Notes: generated by a model not told the origin, from the letters alone. A stretch of 64,000 nucleotides of DNA from Scrofimicrobium canadense (GCF_009696615.1 NZ_VULO01000011.1:1-64000); one strand, 5' to 3'. Shown: positions 28,012 to 37,474, counted from the stretch's first letter. Made by a program: numbers and translations.

Positions 28012-29700
28012 GTGTCCGGATATATTGCGGTAGTAGCTCCAGAAGACATCGCGGACCGTCTCGAAGAACTTTTCCTCAGGGAAGAGACTGACGTTGTCGG
28101 GCTATCAGGCGAACGACGCCTCTTTTATGTAAGCAATTCTGCACACCGAGGGGACCAGACTTGGTTTCAGGGGTTTGCGACAGACCATGAGAAAGAACTC
28201 ATGGTGTTCGCAAGCGCGCCTGACCGCTTCGTTCCAGACCCATCGAGCCCCGTGGAAGGTAGCTATTTTTCGCTTCATTTATCTGACGAAAAGGTACGTT
28301 TCGGAGCTGATCTATATGGGTTTGTGCCAATGCTCTGGTTCAGCGAAAAAGGCGTTTCTGCAGTATCCGACTCGTACCTTTCGTTAATAGCTATCCGTGA
28401 GCAGCTGGGCATGAGCAACACAGTCGACGAAGAATCCGTTCGTGGTCGCATGTGGCTAAACTCAATGAGCTATCAGCAAATTGGGCGTGAAACCTACTGC
28501 CGGGAAATCCGATATGCGACTCCTGGCACCGAATTGTCCTTAGATCTTAAAACGGGGGTCTTTGAAGAGAAAGCCCTGAATCTCCAGAACTTCTATGCAG
28601 GTAGAATCACGGATCACGGGAGTGCGATCAGTGAAGCAGCTGCTCGAATGGTACGCATGTTTAAAACGTACCCTCTGACGGGTGCGAAGATGACACTAGC
28701 ACTGTCCGGAGGGCAGGATTCGCGAGTCTGCCTGGCCGCTGCGCTGGTCGCGGGCACGAGTGAGAGCATAAATATAATCTGTAGCAATCCAGGAAGCCCG
28801 GATTATCTGATTGCGCAACGGCTAGGCGAACAATTCAATTTCGGTTTAAATCGTCATACTAGTGACGAGGGAGCCCCCGAGCGTGTCGATACAACTGCTG
28901 CATGGGCCGCCACATCGTTAGGCATATATGATGCTCTTTACATGCCAGGTGCTTTTCCTGTTATCGAGCATCCAAGTTTTACTATAGGAGGCCATGGGGC
29001 AGGGAGTTCCAAAGGCGCATACGGTTGGCGCGGGCTATCAGACATTGAGATGCCCCCATCAGCATTACGTCAGGCGAGACGCGCACTTTGCTCTATAGGT
29101 GTGGACCCTAACGATCAGTGGGGGTCTGAATGGCATTACCTCGCGTTTAGGAATGCGATTCATGGAGGTAGGGCCACTCTGAGTAGTGACTACGTTGCAC
29201 GCCCTACAGCGCAAATCCCTTTGATTGGTCTTAGTAGATCCTCAAAAAATCAACTCGTCGCACCCAAACCTGGGCGTCCAAGCGTGATACTAGATACCTT
29301 AATTGCTCTCCGTCCTGACATGGCAAAAATTCCTTTTGATACGCCGGTAAAGTCCCCTCGACCAAGATTTGTTGACCAAAGGCGGGAAGCTCTTAGCGAG
29401 AGACTTATCGACTTTGCTGACCTTCCGCCATATAGGGTTGTTGGTAGTCTTTACCCGTCTAAAGGCTTCCTTACCACCCAAATAAATTTTGCGAAATCAC
29501 GAGGTCTGTCAGGCGGAATTTCCTTCGCAAATCTTAGCCCCATGGCACTTGAGTCACTAACCCGTTTTTCAGATCTCGTGTCACCTGATGTTAAAACAAC
29601 AGTTGACACTTTAAATTTCAATGACACTCGGAGGATTGCTGCCTCTAGCAGAGAGGCAGCCTCGGTAGGAAAGCTCCTTTCCTTGGGAACGGTGCACTGA
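28012..29700 (+). CDS. Asparagine-synthetase-B-like PP-loop protein (prophage cargo)
   Basis: The 562-residue protein has the layout of class B asparagine synthetases. An N-terminal Ntn-hydrolase-like half (GADLYGFVPMLWFSEKGVSAVSDS) is followed by an ATP-pyrophosphatase half with the PP-loop SGGQDSR at residues 232-238. The N-terminal Cys2 needed for glutaminase activity is absent (it begins MSGYIAVV). The second ATP/Mg motif, normally G(D/S)GxDE, reads GGHGAGSSKGAYGW and lacks the acidic pair. It therefore resembles beta-lactam synthetases, lasso cyclases and capsule-modifying paralogues more than true AsnB. The substrate is unknown. It is inserted opposite to the late genes, between tail fibre and lysis genes. 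Confidence 0.75.
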   Translation: MSGYIAVVAPEDIADRLEELFLREETDVVGLSGERRLFYVSNSAHRGDQTWFQGFATDHEKELMVFASAPDRFVPDPSSPVEGSYFSLHLSDEKVRFGADLYGFVPMLWFSEKGVSAVSDSYLSLIAIREQLGMSNTVDEESVRGRMWLNSMSYQQIGRETYCREIRYATPGTELSLDLKTGVFEEKALNLQNFYAGRITDHGSAISEAAARMVRMFKTYPLTGAKMTLALSGGQDSRVCLAAALVAGTSESINIICSNPGSPDYLIAQRLGEQFNFGLNRHTSDEGAPERVDTTAAWAATSLGIYDALYMPGAFPVIEHPSFTIGGHGAGSSKGAYGWRGLSDIEMPPSALRQARRALCSIGVDPNDQWGSEWHYLAFRNAIHGGRATLSSDYVARPTAQIPLIGLSRSSKNQLVAPKPGRPSVILDTLIALRPDMAKIPFDTPVKSPRPRFVDQRREALSERLIDFADLPPYRVVGSLYPSKGFLTTQINFAKSRGLSGGISFANLSPMALESLTRFSDLVSPDVKTTVDTLNFNDTRRIAASSREAASVGKLLSLGTVH

Positions 29701-29740
29701 AAACGTCCCATAATACCCCACAGAGGGGTTATCCTCATGT

Positions 29741-29890
29741 ATGAGTATTAACAAGCGTTGCGGTTATCATGAGTGGGATGACGGTGCAGTGGATGATCTC
29801 TACTGCATACTAGAAGACGGCCACGATGGTGAGCATTCAGTCCGAACAATAGACCTCATTCAAGACGACGAGGCGATCATGAGTTGGTAG
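29741..29890 (+). CDS. 49-residue Cys/His small protein
   Basis: MSINKRCGYHEWDDGAVDDL leads to YCILEDGHDGEHS, a short Cys/His pattern (C-x2-H, C-x5-H-x3-H) that could bind zinc. AGAGGGG lies 12 bases before the ATG. The 3' end overlaps the 3' end of the opposing tail-fibre gene by 31 bp. It follows the asparagine-synthetase-like gene on the same strand and may be its partner. Its coding status rests on the motif and the ribosome site alone. Confidence 0.5.
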   Translation: MSINKRCGYHEWDDGAVDDLYCILEDGHDGEHSVRTIDLIQDDEAIMSW

Positions 29891-31698
29891 GGGCTGAGGA
29901 TTACTAGCTCACCGTTGGTTTGTTTTACGACTGCGTAATCCAGCATTTCTTCTAGCTCGGGTGTGGTGAGTTTTCCTTCGAGGTCGAGTTGGGAGGGGTG
30001 GAGCATGATCTGCAAGCCTGTTTTTTCAGTGATCGCCTGGTCGATCTCAGTTTTGATCTCAGTGATGCTGCGCGAGTCAATCGTGTACTGGTGTTGGCCC
30101 TGCCGAATGCGCCCGTCCAGGACGCGCCGGTGTGTGCCAGGGATGTGTCCGGTTGCGACCGCGTGGTGGGTGAGGATCATCCGGCCCGCGTCGGTCTGAT
30201 AAAAATCTTGCACACTGGTGCCAGTCCCAAATCCCATGTAGGGATCGGTAGCGTTCACCCCGGGGACTGCCCACCCGTCTATTTGAGCGTCGGGTAGCTG
30301 GGTGCGGAGTTCTGCTAGGCCCGTGATGATCTCTCGTTCCAGCTCGGCCAGGCTGGTGGGGTTAGTGTGGGTTGCTGAGTGATTCCAGATTTCCACGAGA
30401 CCGTCACGCACCCAAACATTGACTATTTCGGGGGTTACCCCCTCGTTCTCGGGGTAGTCCCAGTTCCTGGAATTGATTGCTTGCGAACCCACGATTCCGC
30501 GTGCCTGCAAAAGTGGCAGCACTTTTGTTTGGAAGGCCGCGAGGCCATGGTCGAAGCGGAACGCGACTGCTCCTTTTCCTCCGGTGAGGATGCGCCCGCC
30601 CATGCGCCGCGAGAAATCCTCCTGGAGGAGACTGTTTGCGAGGCCCGCGTCGGGGCCGCTCGCGGTGGGTGAATCTGGAATGTCGGCGAGGGTTGCGAGG
30701 CGCGTCCAATCTGACCAGCCAGCACCGGCATTGAGTTGCCGTATGAAAATCCCATGCAGGCAGGAGTACTCGTGGTAGGCGCGGTCCGCACCGGACCAGG
30801 TGACAGTTAGTGTCCCGGGCGCGTTAGTGGGGATGTGGGCGATGGCAGCCGCTTCGGCAGCAGTGCCCACGCGGTACACGCCCTGAGCGGCGAATGTGCT
30901 GTACGCGTCGAGATCGTCACCGCTGGTGATGGCCCCTTTGATCCACGAGTCGTTCACCCACGTGCTCCACGTGCCGGTGTAGCGGCGTGTGAATCGCCCA
31001 CCAGTGGCGGGCTCCCAAATGTGCATGGAGTCATCCCCGGACACGGAGCGTGTCCATTGGACAGTGAGTACTCCTGGCGCGGGGGAGGGTAGGCCTAGTG
31101 CGGAGGCGATTTGCTGGGTCTGTATCCGATAGATCCCGGCTGAGGCTTGGCCAAAAAGGCCGTCGAGGTCGGCTGAGGTATTGAGTCCCCCACGCGGCCA
31201 GGCAGTACCACCCGGTGGCACAGTGAAATCGAGGTTGATAATGCCGCCATCAACCTCGGCGGAGGCCGCCCACTGCGACCCCTCCTTGATGCTGCGCACT
31301 ACGGCATCGGTGGGAACAAATTTGGCCATGGCGTCTGACACCTCCACTGGTGGTTCGAGGGATGCGAGAGAGATTTTTGTGTTGCCTGCTGGCACGCGTA
31401 TGGGGTAGGGGTAAGGCGCCCAGTGTTTTTTCACGAGGATCACCCAATCCTCCGGTTTGCTGGCAGACGAGTAGCAGGGCAGGCGAATCTCACCGCGACC
31501 ATTAGCGTCGAGCTCTAAGGTGACCGTGCCTGCCTGGACTATCACCCCATCAGCGCGCACGTGAATGTCCTGGGGGAGCGTGAAATCAACCTTGGCGCCC
31601 GTCTCGGGCTGACCGATGTGTGTTTCTGCGAGATCAACCGTGACAATACGAGACGGCAGGCTTGGAGCACGACCCAAGTTCGGGAATGATGATGCCAC
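29860..31698 (-). CDS. Tail fibre/tip protein with polysaccharide-deacetylase-like domain
   Basis: The 612-residue protein has an N-terminal phage-type head (LPQDIHVRADGVIVQAGT). Repeated pyocin-knob-like segments follow (LNTSADLDGLFGQASAGIYR and DDLDAYSTFAAQGVYRVGTA), each with a W-rich partner. The C-terminal 260 residues resemble a NodB/CE4 deacetylase. FRFDHGLAAF carries the first Asp, and WNHSATHTNPTS carries the HxxxH metal pair. It probably recognises and deacetylates a surface polysaccharide of the host during adsorption. A terminator lies just upstream at 31723-31748. Confidence 0.8.
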   Translation of the reverse strand: MASSFPNLGRAPSLPSRIVTVDLAETHIGQPETGAKVDFTLPQDIHVRADGVIVQAGTVTLELDANGRGEIRLPCYSSASKPEDWVILVKKHWAPYPYPIRVPAGNTKISLASLEPPVEVSDAMAKFVPTDAVVRSIKEGSQWAASAEVDGGIINLDFTVPPGGTAWPRGGLNTSADLDGLFGQASAGIYRIQTQQIASALGLPSPAPGVLTVQWTRSVSGDDSMHIWEPATGGRFTRRYTGTWSTWVNDSWIKGAITSGDDLDAYSTFAAQGVYRVGTAAEAAAIAHIPTNAPGTLTVTWSGADRAYHEYSCLHGIFIRQLNAGAGWSDWTRLATLADIPDSPTASGPDAGLANSLLQEDFSRRMGGRILTGGKGAVAFRFDHGLAAFQTKVLPLLQARGIVGSQAINSRNWDYPENEGVTPEIVNVWVRDGLVEIWNHSATHTNPTSLAELEREIITGLAELRTQLPDAQIDGWAVPGVNATDPYMGFGTGTSVQDFYQTDAGRMILTHHAVATGHIPGTHRRVLDGRIRQGQHQYTIDSRSITEIKTEIDQAITEKTGLQIMLHPSQLDLEGKLTTPELEEMLDYAVVKQTNGELVILSPYQLMIASSS

Positions 31699-31722
31699 AG
31701 TTACCTCCTAGGTTTTGTGGGC

Positions 31723-31748
31723 AAAAGAAAACCCCCAACAAGGGGGGT
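31723..31748 (-). terminator. Intrinsic terminator within the tail module
   Basis: On the minus strand ACCCCC pairs with GGGGGT and is followed by TTTTCTTTT. It lies between the coiled-coil tail gene and the tail-fibre gene. Confidence 0.6.
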
Positions 31749-31768
31749 GAAGACGGGTGTTAGCGGGG

Positions 31769-32287
31769 TTAGGCGTCGATGATTTCGGGGAGTCCGCCTG
31801 GCATGTCTGCCCTGATTTGAAGTTTGCGTACTTGTTCTTTCAGGGCCGCGACTTCATCGCGTAGCTTTTGGAAGTCTGATTCCTTGGGTCCGTCAGGTTT
31901 TCCTTCGAGTGTGGCGAGCCGAGAGTCTTGATTGTCGTTGCGGCGTCGTTCTTGAGCGATCGCTGATGCTGCTTCAACGCGCCACCCTTCGAGCGACCCG
32001 ATCCGATCTTTTAGTGGTTGGGTGGCTGTACTGATGGAATCGGTTATGTGCCTACCGATTTCTTTGATGGACCCAGCGACTTTGAGGCCAATACCGAACA
32101 GCCCGCCTGGTAGGTCACCGATAGACACTTCTGGAGTGGTGGCAGTGTCTGTTGCGAGAAGATCAATACTTCCTTCGCCTTTAGTGATTGATGACAATCC
32201 CAGGTTGCGGGCGGAGGATTGGGCCCGTTGGACTCTGAATGCTTCACGCAGAAGAGTGCCGGTGGTGCGCTGGTAGGGGAATCTCAT
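31769..32287 (-). CDS. Coiled-coil tail-associated protein
   Basis: The 172-residue protein has a Gly/Pro-poor N-terminus and a long coiled coil in the C-terminal half. The segments are LKDRIGSLEGWRVEAASAIA, RLATLEGKPDG and FQKLRDEVAALKEQVRKLQI. It starts 4 bp inside the Gp37-like gene end. It is probably a minor tail component; no named family is recognised. Confidence 0.6.
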   Translation of the reverse strand: MRFPYQRTTGTLLREAFRVQRAQSSARNLGLSSITKGEGSIDLLATDTATTPEVSIGDLPGGLFGIGLKVAGSIKEIGRHITDSISTATQPLKDRIGSLEGWRVEAASAIAQERRRNDNQDSRLATLEGKPDGPKESDFQKLRDEVAALKEQVRKLQIRADMPGGLPEIIDA

Positions 32288-33390
32288 AGGGCACCCACTT
32301 TCACGGTCTCCACCCGGTTTGCGTTTACAGGGAACGATATTTCACCGATCCGCATGGTTCCTTCATACCCGTGGGGGATAGTCCAGGTCGGCCCGATTTC
32401 AACGCGCATCAAATCCCCAAGAGCAGGAATTTGTGGGAGCCGGTCGATGAGGAGCTCTGATTGGGCTGGGGTTCGTAACTCTTGAGATGCTTGCAGGTCC
32501 GCATCTGCAAGGGCCTTGAGCGCATCGGGGTTGGTGATACTGGGGTATGAGAGATTCTTGGTGATTTTCACGTATCCCTGATTGGGTAGAGTGTTGTTAC
32601 CGGCCTCGTAGAAAAGCTTTTTCGCGCCATCCCCTGCGCCCCATGCGTAGACAGAGTGCGCGTAGCGGTGAAAGTCCCATTCTTGTTCGAAGGTGAGACA
32701 GTTATCGATGGGCGCTCCGGGCCCGTCGTATCGGATCACTATGGGTGTTGATGTTCTGATGGTGGGTGAGCCGAACCTTATGGTGCGGGTGACTTTGGTC
32801 AGTGCTCCGCCCGTCCAGGTTCCGGTGTGAGTGACGCGCCAGTCAAACCCGTTTTCGGGGAGAGCTATTTCATCAAGCGCGTCAGAGTAGTAGCCTTCCC
32901 TGGTTCGCCACTGCGCAGTGCGCTTCACTCCGGACGTGACCGTGGGGACCGTTATTTGGAAGCCCGTTTGCCAGCCGATGAATGCGTCTTCGAGGAGAGT
33001 TTTCGCGATCGTGAGCTGGTCTACGTTCGTGTATGTGTAGTTGGCGTGCAGGCTGCGTAGCGCGGGGTATCCGTCCCATTCCATTCCGGACACAGCTAGT
33101 GTTTGGTCGCTGATTGATTCGGGGTGTTTCATCATCAGCCACTCACCAAGCACATTGGTGCCGGCGGTGAGAACAAGTGTGTATTTCCCTCCAAGGCACC
33201 AGTCCACCACGCGGGCTACCGCATTCCAGTCAATATTGACACCATCTGGTGTGGTGAGATGCCCTAGCGGGATAGTGAGGTCGGAGGCGGTACCACCACC
33301 AAACTTTTGCGTAAACGTTCCTGAGACCGCTTCGAGTTCACCGGCCACGATTCCTGTGAGTGCGTGGGCAACCCAGATTCTCACATCCAT
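32284..33390 (-). CDS. Gp37-like siphovirus tail protein
   Basis: The 368-residue protein begins MDVRIWVAHALTG at the ATG of 33390; the open frame runs further but the extra part is Arg-rich and overlaps the upstream gene. The pattern (DLTIPLGHLTTPDGVNIDW, YTLVLTAGTNVLGEWLM, YDGPGAPIDNCLTFEQEWDF, TPAQSELLIDRLPQIPALGD) matches the ReqiPepy6 Gp37-like family of actinophage tail proteins. It is likely a tail-tip (Tal-like) protein. Confidence 0.78.
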   Translation of the reverse strand: MDVRIWVAHALTGIVAGELEAVSGTFTQKFGGGTASDLTIPLGHLTTPDGVNIDWNAVARVVDWCLGGKYTLVLTAGTNVLGEWLMMKHPESISDQTLAVSGMEWDGYPALRSLHANYTYTNVDQLTIAKTLLEDAFIGWQTGFQITVPTVTSGVKRTAQWRTREGYYSDALDEIALPENGFDWRVTHTGTWTGGALTKVTRTIRFGSPTIRTSTPIVIRYDGPGAPIDNCLTFEQEWDFHRYAHSVYAWGAGDGAKKLFYEAGNNTLPNQGYVKITKNLSYPSITNPDALKALADADLQASQELRTPAQSELLIDRLPQIPALGDLMRVEIGPTWTIPHGYEGTMRIGEISFPVNANRVETVKVGAL

Positions 33391-34199
33391 GCTTCGATCC
33401 TTTGTGCTGTGGCGGTTCCATTTCCAAGCCCGTTGATTGTCCAGCGGGCTCCGCCTTCTTCGACACGCGGGTAAGGGCCCGACCCAACGAACACTCGAGT
33501 GTCTCCTGCCCATACGTTGCGGGTGGCTCCCTGGATTCGGCGACGCTGCCCGGTGGAGAGCGCCGGGAAAGTGTAGTTTCCTCCCGGGTGGGTGATGGTC
33601 AGAGCGGAGTGGGGGCCGACAAGGCTAATGGTGGGGAAACAAGGTGAGTTACCGGGATTGAGAAGTGTGTTGGAACCGTTTTTGAGTTTTTGCACTGCCG
33701 ATCCGTATCTGCGTGGATCATCGGCTTGTAATGAGAGGGTAACGGACGCGCGGATGTTGGTCTCACGGGTTACTTGCATGTCCGTGAGTCGCACGTCGGC
33801 TTCACGGCATAGTCCACGTTGTAGCTCATCGATGAGGAGCACACCGTGTTTGATAGAGCCGAGCTCATCTAGTGCTGCTTCGAGCGCGCCTGGGCCTCCT
33901 CGATCGGCGATGATTCTTCCGCTTATAGAGATAGGTCGGGGGCCGAACTGTGGGGTGAGTGCGAGCACCCCACTGCCGAGGGGATGTTTCACGGTGCTAG
34001 TTTCGATGGGCGCGGTTTCCCACCAGCCGGTGATTGTTTGTACCAACCAATACCATCCACCAGGGCCGTACAGGGGTCGTTGTGTTTCGCCTTCAATGCC
34101 ACCAAGGGATACGCGTACCAGTTGGCCCAGGGTTTTCCGGTGTGCGGTGAACCCTGGGCTGAGGGTACTGATAGGTGAGGGAGTGTAACCGTATGTCAT
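33381..34199 (-). CDS. Distal tail protein (Dit-like)
   Basis: The 272-residue protein lies just after the tape measure gene, the standard place for Dit, and overlaps it by 4 bp. YGPGGWYWLVQTITGWWETA, FGPRPISISGRIIAD and VTLSLQADDPRRYG are typical of the actinophage minor tail protein in this position. The C-terminal part has a galectin-like jelly-roll composition. It forms the baseplate hub. Confidence 0.78.
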   Translation of the reverse strand: MTYGYTPSPISTLSPGFTAHRKTLGQLVRVSLGGIEGETQRPLYGPGGWYWLVQTITGWWETAPIETSTVKHPLGSGVLALTPQFGPRPISISGRIIADRGGPGALEAALDELGSIKHGVLLIDELQRGLCREADVRLTDMQVTRETNIRASVTLSLQADDPRRYGSAVQKLKNGSNTLLNPGNSPCFPTISLVGPHSALTITHPGGNYTFPALSTGQRRRIQGATRNVWAGDTRVFVGSGPYPRVEEGGARWTINGLGNGTATAQRIEAWM

Positions 34200-37100
34200 G
34201 GGTGTACACCTCCTATGTCGTCATCACTCCAGTGTTTGAACTGGGCGAAAGTGCGGCTTCCGAGCTCGGCGGCGTCAACACCGTAGTTATTGATCTCAAC
34301 TTTCCTGCCACCACTGCCAGCGTTCGTGTTTCCCCGGCGCGTGGGGGTGGAGGGAGAGTAGGGGTCTTTATTGGTGACGATGTTCATTGCGGTGTTGATT
34401 GTTCCCATTGCCCGCTGGGCACTGTCAGTGGCCCGTTTGGCCATGGCTTCGGTCGCGTCCTCGAACACGCCCGATTCGGCTTTCACACCGCGAGCGGCAC
34501 CGCGTGGGAGCATACGTCCCACTGCCCGATCCATGAGTTTGGAGGGGGACGCGATCCCGAAGAACTTGAGGACCCCACCAAACGCTTCCTTAGCCATCTC
34601 CCACATGGCGTTGACCAGTTCGCCTGCCATAGACCAAAGACCAGAAATGATACCAGTGACAATATTGGCGCCAACACTGAGCCAATCCACTCCCGCGAAG
34701 CCCTCGATGATCGCAGAAAACAGTGCAGGGAGCGCCGCAACCAGGTCAGGGATCGCGTCAATCAACCCCTGCGCGAGGGCAAGCACCAACTGAATGCCAG
34801 CATTGACAAGCTCAGGGAGATTCTGAATAAGCCCCTCAACCAACTGTATGATCAAGGTGAGCGCCGCAGTGATCAGTTCCGGCAAAGCCTGAATAAGCCC
34901 AGAAACCAGACTCATCAACAATTGAATCCCTGAATCAATCAACAAGGGAAGATTCTCAAGGAGCGCGGTCACTAATCCTTGTATCAGTATTATTACTGCC
35001 TCAAGGAGTACTGGTAGTGCGGTAAGGAGCCCCTGGACGAGGGCCCCCAGTAGTTGCACACCACCTTCAATGATCAACGGGAGCAGCCCAACAAGAGCAA
35101 CCAGCAACCCATCAACCAGTACAAGAACGCCTTCCACCAGTAGTGGGAGCGATTGAATGATTCCGGTAATCAGTGCTTGTAAGAGCGTGATACCTGCTTC
35201 AATAATGACCGGCAGCATCTGCTTAAGTTGCGCCGACAGCGACAACACCAGCCGTAAGGCCCCTTGCACCAGTTGAGGAAGCCCTGTGAGGATTCCGCGC
35301 ACAAGCGCGATAACAATCTCAGTGCCAGCATCAAGGAGCAGCGGAATCGCTGACAGTAAACCATGAATGATTTTCGGGCCAACCGTCATGATCCCTTTGA
35401 CCAAAGCGGGGATTTGCCCTACCAGGTCGTACATCATGCCAGTAATCGCGGAGGTAAACCCCGCAACATCCCCACCAGTAGCAACGAGACCACCGATGAG
35501 ACCAATGAGCAGTCCGATCGGGCCGCCCAAAAGCTTGAAGACACCGCCCAGACCACCCAGCATGCCCCCGACAACAGGAATCCTAGAGATCAGACCGCCA
35601 AGGCCACCAGAGCCGAGGGCGAGTAAAACTCCACCAAGAGGTCCCGCGACCTTCAAGAGGCCATCGAATCCTTTGGAGGACTTCAACGATCCGTCAGAGA
35701 GCTTCCCGATCCACTCAGTGAGCCGGTCTATCACAGGACCGACCTTCGTGCCGATCACCTCACCCAGAGATTTGGCTTTATCTTCAATCGGCCCCAGAGC
35801 GCCAGTGACAGCCTGGATGAGGGGAGCGATCTTGGGGTAGATACCACCAAGTAGGTTAGCGCCGATACGCCCAACCGAAGCCATCAAGTTCTTGAAAGAA
35901 CCCGGCACGGTGTTGCCCATCTCGTCAGCAACCGTGCCAGCAGCCTTTTCAGCGGCCCGCGAGAATGTCTCGAAGTCGATCTTCCCCTCGGAAGCCATCT
36001 TGAAGACTTCACCAGCGGTGACACCTAGTTCTTTGGCGAGCTCTTGGTAGATCGGGATACCACGGTCCGCGAGCTGGCCAATCACATCGTTTTGGACGCC
36101 GTTAGCCTGAGTGGCAGCCCGGTTCATGACCGAGCCCATTTCCTCCATCGACATGCCAGCCGCAGACGCATTGTTCGCAACCGTTTTCAGGTGACGCTGG
36201 AGTTGCTCGCCGGGCTTGATTCCAGCCGCCACAGCAGCACCAGCAACAGTTGCAGCCTCTCCCAATCCAAACGCTGTGCCCCTGACTGAAGTGGTCGCAT
36301 CATCCATGATCGTCTTCACGGACGCCGCGTCATGACCAAACCCAGTCAGCTTCTTCGACGCGGTATCAATCGCAGTCAGACGAGAAAACCCTTTACCAAG
36401 GGCAACACCAATGCCAGCTCCCGCCGCAGTAACCAGAGCAGTAGCGGGGCCACGAAGAGTGCTAGCGACCCGGCTCATGCCGTTATTCGCGGCGCTCACC
36501 ATAGTGGTGAAACCACGTCCAAACGTCGTGACCATCCCAGTCACGCCACTACCGATCGCTGAGGGTAGTTTGCCAGCTAAAGCCTTAACCGACGAAACAA
36601 CCGGACCCAAATAGCCAGTAACCTTTGCTGCCACCGGGGAGAAATACGGGCCAACTTTGCCCGCAAAACTACGAAACGGCGCGCCAAGATCACTAGCAAA
36701 CCCAGCCAGGTTGGACCGCACAGATCGCAGCGAGGAAAGAACAGGCCCGCCTATCTTTCCCCCAGCGGTAGCGGCTTTACCCATAGCGGAAACAAACGCC
36801 GACTTAAACTTCCCTGAAAGAGAGATCGCGGGCGATAACACTGATTTCGTGAGAGAGCCAAGTGCCCCAGCAATCCCGGTGGCAGCTAATTTGCCCGCCT
36901 CAAGATCCGTGAAACCGGCACGGAAATTGGCAGCCATCTGCCGCCATCCACCAGCACTGCCAGCACCAATTGTCCCAAGGGACTCGAGCTCGTCTTGCGC
37001 CGACTTCAATCGCCGCGCAGCTTCCGCCACCGCATCTACCGAAGCCTTCGAAGCGCGCATCGCTGAAGACAACCGCTCCTCAGCACGCACTACCTGAACC

Positions 37101-37456
37101 GACCCCGCAGGATATTTCTCCCACGCAGCCAAAAGCTGCTGCTCAGCAACCAGCACCCGGCCCGCGTCATCCTGCTGCTTGAGCCGGGCTTTCGACAGTG
37201 CGGCCGATGCTGATGCCACATCGCGCTGGAGCACCTTCAGGCCTACTCCGCCAAGGTCCTTGGTCGAAGAATCAAATGCGGACTTTAGATCCCTGCCGAG
37301 TTTGTTCCCGGTTTCCCGGCCCGCCCCTTTGAGGTTGTTTTGTAGGTCTTTCGCGCCCGCGCTGCCGGCACTCTTGAACTCACGACTGACGGACTTCTTG
37401 AAGCCAGTCATGACAGGGAGGATGGCCACGTGACCAGTACCTACGCGAGAGCTCAC
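34196..37456 (-). CDS. Tail tape measure protein with 22-residue repeats
   Basis: At 1086 residues this is the largest gene and fixes tail length. The N-terminal part is helical (ASAALSKARLKQQDDAGRVL). A TMP-like domain follows at about 390-540 (TTSVRGTAFGLGEAATVAGA, DRGIPIYQELAKELG). The hydrophobic segment encoded by about 34758-35352 contains nine tandem 22-residue units, each starting with L/I-P (for example LPLLIDSGIQLLMSLVSG). The GTG start at 37456 follows the frameshift gene by 18 bp. The C-terminus is Ser/Thr/Asn-rich. Confidence 0.93.
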   Translation of the reverse strand: MSSRVGTGHVAILPVMTGFKKSVSREFKSAGSAGAKDLQNNLKGAGRETGNKLGRDLKSAFDSSTKDLGGVGLKVLQRDVASASAALSKARLKQQDDAGRVLVAEQQLLAAWEKYPAGSVQVVRAEERLSSAMRASKASVDAVAEAARRLKSAQDELESLGTIGAGSAGGWRQMAANFRAGFTDLEAGKLAATGIAGALGSLTKSVLSPAISLSGKFKSAFVSAMGKAATAGGKIGGPVLSSLRSVRSNLAGFASDLGAPFRSFAGKVGPYFSPVAAKVTGYLGPVVSSVKALAGKLPSAIGSGVTGMVTTFGRGFTTMVSAANNGMSRVASTLRGPATALVTAAGAGIGVALGKGFSRLTAIDTASKKLTGFGHDAASVKTIMDDATTSVRGTAFGLGEAATVAGAAVAAGIKPGEQLQRHLKTVANNASAAGMSMEEMGSVMNRAATQANGVQNDVIGQLADRGIPIYQELAKELGVTAGEVFKMASEGKIDFETFSRAAEKAAGTVADEMGNTVPGSFKNLMASVGRIGANLLGGIYPKIAPLIQAVTGALGPIEDKAKSLGEVIGTKVGPVIDRLTEWIGKLSDGSLKSSKGFDGLLKVAGPLGGVLLALGSGGLGGLISRIPVVGGMLGGLGGVFKLLGGPIGLLIGLIGGLVATGGDVAGFTSAITGMMYDLVGQIPALVKGIMTVGPKIIHGLLSAIPLLLDAGTEIVIALVRGILTGLPQLVQGALRLVLSLSAQLKQMLPVIIEAGITLLQALITGIIQSLPLLVEGVLVLVDGLLVALVGLLPLIIEGGVQLLGALVQGLLTALPVLLEAVIILIQGLVTALLENLPLLIDSGIQLLMSLVSGLIQALPELITAALTLIIQLVEGLIQNLPELVNAGIQLVLALAQGLIDAIPDLVAALPALFSAIIEGFAGVDWLSVGANIVTGIISGLWSMAGELVNAMWEMAKEAFGGVLKFFGIASPSKLMDRAVGRMLPRGAARGVKAESGVFEDATEAMAKRATDSAQRAMGTINTAMNIVTNKDPYSPSTPTRRGNTNAGSGGRKVEINNYGVDAAELGSRTFAQFKHWSDDDIGGVHP

Positions 37457-37474
37457 GGGCCACCCCCTCGTATA

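Noticed and set aside
34175-37433. Several plus-strand frames opposite the tape measure gene
   Set aside because: They follow the repeat structure of the opposite strand and show Arg/Ser/Pro-rich shadow composition; the minus frame is a clear tape measure.
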